A stretch of 64,000 bases of DNA, taken from NCBI GenBank assembly GCA_008015835.1, contig SSGH01000018.1:30526-94525 (forward strand), read 5' to 3'. Source of the stretch: Lysobacter sp. (GTDB taxonomy: Bacteria > Pseudomonadota > Gammaproteobacteria > Xanthomonadales > Xanthomonadaceae). Made by a program: the position numbers and the translations under genes. Numbering within the stretch: position 1 is the stretch's first letter; each line of letters starts with the position of its first letter. This document shows positions 57,464-64,000 of the stretch, in pieces. The notes beneath the pieces are model-generated. The model was given only the letters and a program-made list of their open reading frames with translations, made no database searches and was not told where the DNA came from.

Positions 57464-57661
57464 GGCGGTGTCACCGTTATCGGCCGTGGGGCGATGCGCA
57501 TGGTGCCATAGCGAGGCGACGGTATCGGCTGCGACGGGCTGGGCGCAGGCTGAAAACGTCGTCAGGGCGTCGTGCGCATCGCCGATCTCGAAATCGTCGC
57601 GAAGACACCCGCGCGACGAAGCGCCTGCGCGCGATCGACGGCGAGCCCCGCGATGCGGCGA

Positions 57662-58528
57662 TCAGCCGACGTCGAACTCCATATTGTCGATCAGCCGCGT
57701 GCGGCCTAGACGCGCCGCGATCAACGCCACGCGCGGGCCCGCTTGCGCGTAGCGCTCCGGCGCAGCGTCGGGTTCGATCAAATCGGGCGTGCGGATCGCC
57801 GCATAATCGACCGAGAACCCGGCCTGCGCCAGCCGCAACGCGGCCTCGGCTTCCACCACGCTGCGCGGCGCGCCGTCGAGCGCACGTTCGCGCATGCGCT
57901 GCAGCGTGCGATGGATTTCGGCCGCGGTCACGCGATCCTCGGCCGAGAGATATTGATTGCGCGAACTCATCGCCAGCCCGTCGGTTTCGCGCACGATGGC
58001 GCCGCGCAGCAGCTCCAGCGGATACGCCAAATCCGTGACCATCTGTTGGATCACGGCGAGTTGCTGGAAATCCTTCTTGCCGAACGCGGCCACGTCGGGT
58101 TGCACCTGATTGAACAAGCGCGCCACCACCGTGCACACGCCGTCGAAATGACCGGGGCGATGCCGGCCTTCCAATACGTCGGCCACGCCCGGCACGCGCA
58201 TGCGCACGGCGAGATCGACGCCGAAGGGGTACATCGACTCCACCGTCGGCAGCCATAGCGCATCGCAACCGGCATCCTGCAGGCCGCTGGTATCGGCTTC
58301 GGGCGTGCGCGGATAACGCGTGAAATCTTCGCTCGGGCCGAATTGCGTCGGGTTGACGAAGACGCTGGAAATCACCCGATCGGCATGCTGTCGCGCCAAC
58401 GCGACCAACGAGTAATGCCCGGCGTGCAGATTGCCCATCGTCGGCACGAAACCGATGCGCAGGCCTTCGCGGCGCCATCCGAGGATGCGTTCGCGCAAAC
58501 GGTCGAGAGAGGTGATGGTGTCGATCAT
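57662..58528 (-). CDS. panC: Pantothenate synthetase
   Basis: A 288-residue ligase joining pantoate and beta-alanine with ATP. Motifs: FVPTMGNLHAGHYSLVALA with HxGH, SVFVNPTQFGPSEDF, FGKKDFQQLAVIQQMV and ETDGLAMSSRNQYLSAEDR, the KMSKS-like loop. It is the third gene of panB - SH3-like protein - panC. The panD gene, which supplies beta-alanine and often sits next to panC in related bacteria, is not in the window. Confidence 0.96.
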   Translation of the reverse strand: MIDTITSLDRLRERILGWRREGLRIGFVPTMGNLHAGHYSLVALARQHADRVISSVFVNPTQFGPSEDFTRYPRTPEADTSGLQDAGCDALWLPTVESMYPFGVDLAVRMRVPGVADVLEGRHRPGHFDGVCTVVARLFNQVQPDVAAFGKKDFQQLAVIQQMVTDLAYPLELLRGAIVRETDGLAMSSRNQYLSAEDRVTAAEIHRTLQRMRERALDGAPRSVVEAEAALRLAQAGFSVDYAAIRTPDLIEPDAAPERYAQAGPRVALIAARLGRTRLIDNMEFDVG

Positions 58529-58607
58529 GCCGGGGTCGTTTGGAATCGAGTGAGATCGGGAAAGGACGATGGGAAAGACGCGAACGGAGCGTCGTAGGCC
58601 TGCGGCG

Positions 58608-59075
58608 TCAACCGGCGAGGATATTGACCCAGCGGGCGTTCACCCAACCGTAGGCGCACGGCCCACGATACGCGCCACCGGATTTCGGCGACGAGACATC
58701 GCATTGTTCCTGCGTCTGGCCTTTGCGCGGGTACACGACCGATATCCAACGACCGTCGGCGGATTCGCCGCAAACATAGAACGTCGCGCCTTCGGGCAAC
58801 CGATCGCGCATCGCATAGTCCGCACCGGGCCCACTGCGGACGGCGAGAAAGCCATCGCCCCGCGGATTCAGGCCTTTGACCTCGGCGAAGCTACCGCAGG
58901 CATCCAAGTCTTCGTGGATGCCCACCCGCACCGGCACTTCGGCGGGCTTGGCAGCGATCGCATCGAGCCCGGCGCCGATACAGACGATCGCGAGCGCAAT
59001 CGACACGGCGCGCGGCGCGCCCCGAGACAACCCGGGCATCCAAAGCGATCCATCGTTGAGGTCGTCGATCTTCAT
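58608..59075 (-). CDS. SH3-like exported protein inside the panBC operon
   Basis: A 155-residue protein whose ATG overlaps the panB stop by 4 bp. A hydrophobic segment near residues 22-42 ([21 protein letters not shown]) acts as signal or anchor. The C-terminal half resembles a bacterial SH3 domain: [37 protein letters not shown] and [18 protein letters not shown], with three Cys. Such domains bind peptidoglycan or peptides in the periplasm. No link with pantothenate synthesis is known to me. Confidence 0.78.
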   Translation of the reverse strand: MKIDDLNDGSLWMPGLSRGAPRAVSIALAIVCIGAGLDAIAAKPAEVPVRVGIHEDLDACGSFAEVKGLNPRGDGFLAVRSGPGADYAMRDRLPEGATFYVCGESADGRWISVVYPRKGQTQEQCDVSSPKSGGAYRGPCAYGWVNARWVNILAG

Positions 59076-59914
59076 TCGTACGCATGCTCCGCATCCGGAA
59101 ACGCGCCGCTGCGCACCGCATCGCAGTACGCGCGCACCGCGCCGGCGACGGAGCCGCCTTCGGCGAGGAAATCCTTGACGAATTTCGGACGGCGGTGGCC
59201 GCTGTCGAGACCCAGCATGTCGTGCAGCACCAGGACTTGCCCATCGCAACCGGGGCCGGCGCCGATGCCGATGGTCGGGATCGGGCTGGCGGCGGTGATC
59301 GCGGCGGCGAGCGCGCTCGGCACGCATTCGAGCACCAACAGCGACGCGCCCGCCTCGGCGATCGCGAGCGCGTCTTCGCGCAGTTTCGCGGCGGCGCGCT
59401 CTTCGCGGCCCTGCACTTTGAAACCGCCCAGACGCAGCACCGATTGCGGGGTCAAACCGAGATGCCCGGAGACCGGAATTTCGCGCTCGACCAAAAAGCG
59501 GATCGTCTCCAGCTTGTGCCCCGCGCCTTCCAGCTTGACCATCTGCGCGCCGGCCTGCAGCAGCCTCGTCGCGGCATCCAGCGCACGCTCGGGCGTCGCG
59601 TCCGCTTGGAACGGCAAGTCGGCGATCAACAAAGCCCGCTTCAAGCCGCGCGCGACCGCTGCGGTGTGGTACGCGATGTCGTCGACGCTGACCGGCAGCG
59701 TCGAGCCCAGGCCCTTGACCACCATGCCCAGCGAATCGCCGACCAGGATCAGATCGGCGCCGTTGCGGTCGAACACGCGCGCGAACACGGCGTCGTAGGC
59801 GGTCAGCATCGCCAGCTTGCGGCCCGCGCGTTTGGCGTCGGCCAGCGCGGGCACGGTCCAGGTTTTGATCGCGTCGGCCCGAGCGTCGGCGGATGTGTCG
59901 TCGTGAACGGACAT
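59072..59914 (-). CDS. panB: 3-methyl-2-oxobutanoate hydroxymethyltransferase
   Basis: A 280-residue enzyme forming ketopantoate. Motifs: [62 protein letters not shown] and [20 protein letters not shown]. The length is close to normal (264 in E. coli). The start ATG at 59914 is followed by 12 acidic residues before the conserved region. The 183 bp between folK and panB contain nothing that I recognise. Confidence 0.96.
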   Translation of the reverse strand: MSVHDDTSADARADAIKTWTVPALADAKRAGRKLAMLTAYDAVFARVFDRNGADLILVGDSLGMVVKGLGSTLPVSVDDIAYHTAAVARGLKRALLIADLPFQADATPERALDAATRLLQAGAQMVKLEGAGHKLETIRFLVEREIPVSGHLGLTPQSVLRLGGFKVQGREERAAAKLREDALAIAEAGASLLVLECVPSALAAAITAASPIPTIGIGAGPGCDGQVLVLHDMLGLDSGHRRPKFVKDFLAEGGSVAGAVRAYCDAVRSGAFPDAEHAYE

Positions 59915-60097
59915 GAGATTCCTGCGTCGAGCGAACGGCCGGCGGAGCGAAGCCGGATGACGAGGCTTGCCCCGAGAGGGCGCTAAGCCTAGCAGGTTGC
60001 GGTCGCGGCGAAACCGTCGAAACCGAGCGCCGATTCGAGGGCCAATTCGAGCACCGATTCGGGCGTCGAAGGACGCCGCGTTTCTCGATCGAAGCGC

Positions 60098-60640
60098 CTA
60101 TTCAGCCGATGGCGGAACGTCCGGCAGCGCTTCGATGCCGCCGGCCTCTTCCGCCGGCAACGCGTCGGCGAGGTCGCGAATCCGGCCCACCCCCGGCACT
60201 TCGGCTTCTGGCGCGATCTCGCGCAGCGGCCACAGCACGAACGCGCGGCGATGCAGGTACGGATGCGGCACATGCAGGCCCGGCGCGTCGATGCGCGCGT
60301 CGCCGTACAGCAACAGATCGAGATCGAGGCTACGCGGGCCCCAGCGATCGCTGCCGTCGTCGGCGCGACGGCGGCCGAAGACGCGTTCGATGCCCAGCAG
60401 CGCGTCGAGCAGTTCCCGCGCCGATAAGCGCGTTTCCAAACGGACAGCGGCGTTGACGAAATCGGGCTGATCGCGCAGGCCCCAGGCCGGGGTGCGATAC
60501 AGCCGCGAGGCGGCGTCGAGACGGGTCGAGGGCAGCGCGTTCAGACGATCGAACGCCGCGCGCAGCGTCGCGGCGGCATTGCCCAGATTGGCGCCGAGGC
60601 CGACGTACGCGACGACGCTTTCGTTCGCATCGGTCGTCAT
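60098..60640 (-). CDS. folK: 6-hydroxymethyl-7,8-dihydropterin pyrophosphokinase
   Basis: A 180-residue HPPK of folate synthesis. The conserved blocks are YVGLGANLGNAAATLRAAFD, QPDFVNAAVRLET, IERVFGRRRADDGSDRWGPR, SLDLDLLLYGD with the metal Asp pair, and VPHPYLHRRAFVLWPL. It lies 48 bp after pcnB, in the usual pcnB-folK-panB order. Confidence 0.95.
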   Translation of the reverse strand: MTTDANESVVAYVGLGANLGNAAATLRAAFDRLNALPSTRLDAASRLYRTPAWGLRDQPDFVNAAVRLETRLSARELLDALLGIERVFGRRRADDGSDRWGPRSLDLDLLLYGDARIDAPGLHVPHPYLHRRAFVLWPLREIAPEAEVPGVGRIRDLADALPAEEAGGIEALPDVPPSAE

Positions 60641-60688
60641 CGCGCTACCGTCCAGCGCCGCGCGCGGATCCCCGCGCGACAGGCGGGT

Positions 60689-62128
60689 TCACGCATCCGC
60701 GACCGGGCCGGCGGAAGCGCCGCTCGCGCGGCGACGGCGGCGACGGCGCAACCGGCCGGTAGACGCGGGCGCGCCCTCGCCGTCCTCGTCGGTCGCGGGC
60801 GACACGACCACGGCGACCGCGTGCTCGGGGTCGTGCTGCGCCTCGGTCCAGAACGCGACATCCGCGGCGTGACTGTCGGACGCCGCCAAACGCAGGCGGA
60901 GAAAATCGAAGGCCGCGCGGAACCGCGGGTGCGCCAGCATGCGCATCACGCGCCGACGCTGACGCTGGCCGAAGCGCGACTGCAGCAGCCATATTTCCTG
61001 CATCGGCAGCGAGAAGCGGCGCGGCAGCGCCACCGTTTCGACTTGATGCAAGGTGACGCGATCGGCGGCGCGGCGCTCGGCCTCGCTCGCGTGCATGCCT
61101 TGGGCCTGCAGCGTCGCCAAGGTGCGGCAATACGCCGGCCACAGCAGCAGCGCGAACAGAAACGCGGGCGAGACCGGCTCGTCGGCGGCCACACGGGCAT
61201 CGGTGTCGCGCAGGCCCTGCAGCAGCATGCGCCGCAGCGCACCGCTGCGATTGGACGTCAGCGCGATCGCGGTTTCGGGAAACAGCGCCGGCAGCAGCCC
61301 GTTCGCTTCCAGGCCGAGAAAGCTCGCTTCGGCATGGCCGGAGAGGAACAGCTTCAAGCATTCTTCGAACAAACGCGCCGGTGCGGCTTCGCGCAAGAGA
61401 GTCGCCAAGCGCGGGATCGGTTCGGCGGTGGCCTCGTCGATGCGGAAGCCGAGTTTCGCCGCTAAGCGCACCGCGCGCAGCATCCGCACCGGGTCTTCGC
61501 GATAGCGCGTCTCGGGGTCGCCGATCAACTTGAGCACGCGCTGCATCACATCGTCGAAACCGCCGAGGTAATCGCGCACCGAGAAATCCTCGATCGCGTA
61601 GTACAGCGCGTTGACGGTGAAATCGCGGCGCACCGCGTCCTCTTCGATGGTGCCGTAGACGTTGTCGCGCAGCACCCGGCCTTCTTCGCCCAGCTCGCGA
61701 TCGCCGCTGCCGTCGTCGGTGCTGGCGCGGAAGGTCGCCACTTCGATGATCTCGCGGCCGTACACCACATGCGCGAGACGAAAGCGCCGGCCGATCAAGC
61801 GGCAATTGCGGAACAGATGCTTGACTTGCTCGGGCGTGGCGTCGGTGGCGACGTCGAAATCCTTGGGATGCAGCCCCAGCAACAGGTCGCGCACCGCGCC
61901 GCCGACCAGATACGCGCCGAACCCGGATTCGCGCAACCGATACAGCACGCGCAACGCGCTCGGGCTGATGTCTTTGCGCGAAATCGAATGCCGCTCGCGC
62001 GGGATCGTGGCGATCGAAGCGGGCGGCATCGCGCGCGTCGTCGTATCGTGCGCATCGACGAGCGATGTCGGGACGGAGGTCGCGACCGGCGGCGAAGGCG
62101 AAAGGGGCTGAGGCGTCGGTTCGTTCAT
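60689..62128 (-). CDS. pcnB: Poly(A) polymerase I
   Basis: A 479-residue class II nucleotidyltransferase that adds A-tails to RNA for decay. The start at 62128 (NEPTPQP) gives a disordered N-terminus of about 45 residues before SISRKDISPSALRVLYRLRE. Catalytic motifs: YLVGGAVRDLLLG, KDFDVATDATPEQVK, and RDFTVNALYYAI; RYREDPVRMLRAVRLAAKLG follows. The C-terminus ends in an Arg-rich block (seven consecutive Arg) typical for RNA binding. An open frame continues 44 codons further up without support. Confidence 0.95.
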   Translation of the reverse strand: MNEPTPQPLSPSPPVATSVPTSLVDAHDTTTRAMPPASIATIPRERHSISRKDISPSALRVLYRLRESGFGAYLVGGAVRDLLLGLHPKDFDVATDATPEQVKHLFRNCRLIGRRFRLAHVVYGREIIEVATFRASTDDGSGDRELGEEGRVLRDNVYGTIEEDAVRRDFTVNALYYAIEDFSVRDYLGGFDDVMQRVLKLIGDPETRYREDPVRMLRAVRLAAKLGFRIDEATAEPIPRLATLLREAAPARLFEECLKLFLSGHAEASFLGLEANGLLPALFPETAIALTSNRSGALRRMLLQGLRDTDARVAADEPVSPAFLFALLLWPAYCRTLATLQAQGMHASEAERRAADRVTLHQVETVALPRRFSLPMQEIWLLQSRFGQRQRRRVMRMLAHPRFRAAFDFLRLRLAASDSHAADVAFWTEAQHDPEHAVAVVVSPATDEDGEGAPASTGRLRRRRRRRASGASAGPVADA

Positions 62129-62188
62129 CGAAACGGAATCTTCGTGCGTTCGCGTGATCGGGAAGGTGTCGTGGGTAGGGGGACCGGG

Positions 62189-62194
62189 TATACT
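62189..62194 (+). promoter_or_regulatory. Probable -10 box of the tRNA-Glu promoter
   Basis: TATACT at 62189-62194, followed by the GC-rich AGCAGCC, lies 76 bp upstream of the tRNA. No good -35 is visible at the right spacing (GTGTCG), so the call rests on the -10 and position only. Confidence 0.4.
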
Positions 62195-62270
62195 AGCAGC
62201 CTGTCCCGGTCGTCGTTGCGGCGACCGTTCCCGAATCGAGCTTCGATCGACGCTCGCCACTCGGTTCCCA

Positions 62271-62346
62271 GCTCCCTTCGTCTAGAGGCCTAGGACGTGG
62301 CCCTCTCAAGGCTAAAACACGGGTTCGAATCCCGTAGGGAGCGCCA
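62271..62346 (+). tRNA. tRNA-Glu (anticodon CTC)
   Basis: A complete 76-nt cloverleaf with encoded CCA. Acceptor stem GCTCCCT (62271-62277) / AGGGAGC (62336-62342), discriminator G, CCA at 62344-62346. The anticodon stem is TGGCC/GGCTA with one G-T pair, and the loop CTCTCAA gives anticodon CTC, reading GAG. The T-arm is ACGGG-TTCGAAT-CCCGT. The D-arm TCGTCTAGAGGCCTAGGA is typical of tRNA-Glu. Confidence 0.95.
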
Positions 62347-62350
62347 TTCC

Positions 62351-62388
62351 AAAGACAAACCCGTGCAGCGATGCGCGGGTTTGTCTTT
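62351..62388 (+). terminator. tRNA terminator
   Basis: AAAGACAAACCCG (62351-62363) pairs perfectly with CGGGTTTGTCTTT (62376-62388) over 13 bp with a 12-nt loop, 4 bp after the tRNA CCA end. Confidence 0.85.
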
Positions 62389-62538
62389 CACGCGGCCGAA
62401 GGGTTCGAACCTCAGCCGGAGGGCGCGGATCGCTCGACGGCTCGCCCGGGCTTTTTTCGGCGCGCATCGGCTTTACAATTGCCGCTCGGGCGCGCAGCCC
62501 CCTCCACCCACGCTTCCACGCCCGTCACCGGACCGCCC

Positions 62539-62862
62539 ATGCCCTTCGTCGTCACCGAAAACTGCATCAAGTGCAAATACACCGATTGCGTCGAGGTCTG
62601 TCCGGTGGATTGCTTCCACGAAGGCCCGAATTTCCTCGTGATCGATCCGGACGAGTGCATCGATTGCACGCTGTGCGAGCCGGAATGCCCGATCGGCGCG
62701 ATCTTCCCCGAAGACGACGTCCCCGCCGGCCAGGAAGGTTATGCCGCGCTCAACGCCGAACTCTCGAAAAGCTGGCCGGTGATCACCGTGCGTAAAGACC
62801 CGCTGCCCGACGCGAAGGAGTGGGAAGGCAAGTCGCCGAAGCTGCAGTATTTGGAGCGCTGA
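62539..62862 (+). CDS. fdxA: Seven-iron ferredoxin FdxA
   Basis: A 107-residue ferredoxin with one 3Fe-4S and one 4Fe-4S cluster. The N-terminal Cys pattern is [20 protein letters not shown], then [17 protein letters not shown]. The C-terminal extension of about 55 residues ([20 protein letters not shown]) is typical of the FdxA type. The ATG at 62539 directly precedes PFVVTENC, the conserved start. Confidence 0.95.
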   Translation: MPFVVTENCIKCKYTDCVEVCPVDCFHEGPNFLVIDPDECIDCTLCEPECPIGAIFPEDDVPAGQEGYAALNAELSKSWPVITVRKDPLPDAKEWEGKSPKLQYLER

Positions 62863-62955
62863 ACGCCGCGTGTTGCCGCGCGCCGACAGGATCGCGATAG
62901 ACGATGACGCGATCCGATATCGCGAGGGATTCCGCGATCGGCGATATCCGACATG

Positions 62956-62982
62956 AAAACGGGCGCCCAGGGCGCCCGTTTT
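62956..62982 (+). terminator. fdxA terminator
   Basis: AAAACGGGCGCC (62956-62967) and GGCGCCCGTTTT (62971-62982) form a perfect 12-bp stem with a CAG loop. The A and T tracts on both sides make it potentially bidirectional, for the convergent lipoprotein gene as well. Confidence 0.88.
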
Positions 62983-63091
62983 CGTTGCGGTGCTCGATGC
63001 GAGCTTCGACGCGATCGTTGAGCTATGCCTCGAAACCCGAATTCCGTTGTTGAGCGCGCCGTGGCGCGCTCGACCGTGGCCAAACGCCGGA

Positions 63092-63643
63092 TTACTTGCC
63101 TTCCAGCGCCGTCTTCAACGCCGCGATCAGCTTCGCGGGCGCCGTGCCCTGCGCGGGTAGGCCGCGCGGGTCGACCGCGGCCACCATGCTGCCGCCGGCC
63201 ACTTCGCTGACGCGGACCAGGAACTTCGCGCCCTCGAAATCGATGTCGTAGGCGCCGAGCAATTGCGCGCGGCTGACCACGTTCGCGCCCTGCACGTTCG
63301 CCAGCGCCACGCCGACGCGCTCGAACACCGTCGCGCGGTCGCCCGACACGGTGAAGCCGACCGCTTGCGCGGCGGGCGCGCCACCGGAGCCGACCGAGGA
63401 GCGCGTGACCGAACCGCTGGCGGTGCCGTTGTAGATGGCCTCGGCCTCTTCCGCGTTGAACGCCGGCGGCAATTCGAGCGGGCGGTTCTCGCCCTCGGCG
63501 TACACGTCGTTTTTGCGGAACCAACGGCAGCCGCTGCTGCCGAGGACGGCGACCGCGACGAAAGACACCACGGCGATGCGCAAGGCGGCGCGGGAGACGG
63601 CCGAAGCGGTGTACGGGCGGGACGGCCGAAGGGACAAGGTCAT
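63092..63643 (-). CDS. BamC-like lipoprotein downstream of dapA
   Basis: A 183-residue protein from the ATG at 63643. A hydrophobic segment ending AVLGSSGC gives a lipoprotein lipobox with the Cys near residue 39. PPAFNAEEAEAIYN and the following AFERVGVALANV-like stretch (RATVFERVGVALANVQGANV) plus DIDFEGAKFLVRVSEVAGGS resemble the helix-grip domain of BamC (NlpB). The position right after dapA equals the E. coli dapA-bamC order. It has only one such domain instead of two. Confidence 0.75.
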   Translation of the reverse strand: MTLSLRPSRPYTASAVSRAALRIAVVSFVAVAVLGSSGCRWFRKNDVYAEGENRPLELPPAFNAEEAEAIYNGTASGSVTRSSVGSGGAPAAQAVGFTVSGDRATVFERVGVALANVQGANVVSRAQLLGAYDIDFEGAKFLVRVSEVAGGSMVAAVDPRGLPAQGTAPAKLIAALKTALEGK

Positions 63644-63764
63644 GCGAACTCCAGTGGACTCGAAAACGGGGGCGTGGGACGAACGGAGAATGATGCGGCG
63701 GGATCGGCGGCGAAGCCAGTCGCGGAATCGGGTGCGCGACGCCGATTCGCCCGATCGGTATCGC

Positions 63765-64000
63765 TCACGCGGCCAGGGCGCCGCGGCCGCTCGCTTCCAG
63801 CGCGGGAATGCGGGCGGCGATGGCGTCCGCCTGCGCGGCATGGACGGGCGACAGATCGGTGAGCGGCAGCCGCAACCCGCGGCCGATGCCTTGGCGGTCG
63901 AGGATGGCCTTGACCGGGATCGGATTCGGCTCGACGGCGAGAAACTCGTAGACCGGCTGCAATTGCGCGTCCCAAGCCGCGGTGTCGGCGCGCGCGCCGC
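63765..64000 (-). CDS. dapA: 4-hydroxy-tetrahydrodipicolinate synthase, 3' end only
   Basis: The frame enters from the right edge and ends with TGA at 63765-63767; 77 codons are visible. The sequence VYEFLAVEPNPIPVKAILDR with GRGLRLPLTDLSP and a final helix matches the C-terminus of DapA, where EPNPIPVK is conserved. It makes the first committed lysine/diaminopimelate intermediate. The start lies outside the window. Confidence 0.88.
   Translation of the reverse strand, partial: GARADTAAWDAQLQPVYEFLAVEPNPIPVKAILDRQGIGRGLRLPLTDLSPVHAAQADAIAARIPALEASGRGALAA

Noticed and set aside
57464..57661. panD in the panC-pgi gap
   Set aside because: Neither strand shows aspartate decarboxylase motifs; the gap is only 198 bp.

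Overview
The window is a GC-rich bacterial chromosome segment. Gene content and order point to a gammaproteobacterium of the Xanthomonadales (a Lysobacter or Luteimonas type). The pointers are the runs queG / nnr-tsaE-amiC-mutL and pcnB-folK-panB-panC-pgi, dapA followed by a BamC-like lipoprotein, a large TonB-dependent receptor, and a solitary rnfB. The organism assignment is inference from gene order and protein style; no marker was searched.

Layout. 1-3.9 kb: end of a lytic transglycosylase, a HerA-like ATPase, a lipoprotein and greB. 3.9-10.1 kb: an accessory island, more AT-rich than its surroundings in its second half. It holds a Sec-exported RHS-repeat protein with a 127-residue C-terminal domain carrying HExxH, a translationally coupled exported partner with a possible amber mutation, two small membrane proteins, and a 20-codon gene tail that recurs at 23.2 kb. 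10.2-23 kb: a potassium block with kup, a divergent short KdpD/KdpE-like pair, and the complete kdpFABCDE operon. Both K+ loci carry the same tandem 11-bp direct repeat (ATTTACGC-N3-ATTTRCGC), a candidate common KdpE-type operator. The kdpF-kdpA gap is long and holds two hairpins.

23.2-28.5 kb: a periplasmic hypothetical, an HD-domain protein, a zinc-ribbon membrane protein, DUF3025, rimO, a dienelactone hydrolase and a HIT protein. 28.5-33.7 kb: a tightly overlapped 5-oxoproline operon (small membrane protein, pxpB, pxpC, pxpA, DUF969, DUF979, pcp), in which pyroglutamyl peptides are cleaved, 5-oxoproline is probably moved by DUF969/DUF979, and PxpABC makes glutamate. 33.8-34.0 kb: six tandem hairpin units with a period of about 33 bp. 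34-38.7 kb: a TPR-sulfotransferase, two RDD proteins, dcd and a short mrp. 38.9-45.6 kb: a TonB receptor, a receptor 3' remnant, two DUF2147 proteins, an orphan MetRS-type tRNA-binding domain, a lipoprotein, a soluble rnfB and a membrane protein. The mrp / MetRS-domain arrangement suggests an eroded metG locus.

45.6-64 kb: envelope, repair and metabolic housekeeping genes (TraB/GumN, DUF1684, mutL, amiC, tsaE, nnr, queG, a hypothetical membrane protein, pgi, panC, an SH3-like exported protein, panB, folK, pcnB), then tRNA-Glu(CTC) with a terminator, the seven-iron ferredoxin gene fdxA, a BamC-like lipoprotein and the 3' end of dapA. Most genes are ordinary. The accessory interest lies in the RHS island, the doubled Kdp-type regulation, the hairpin array, and the remnants at 10.1, 42.0 and 43.6 kb.
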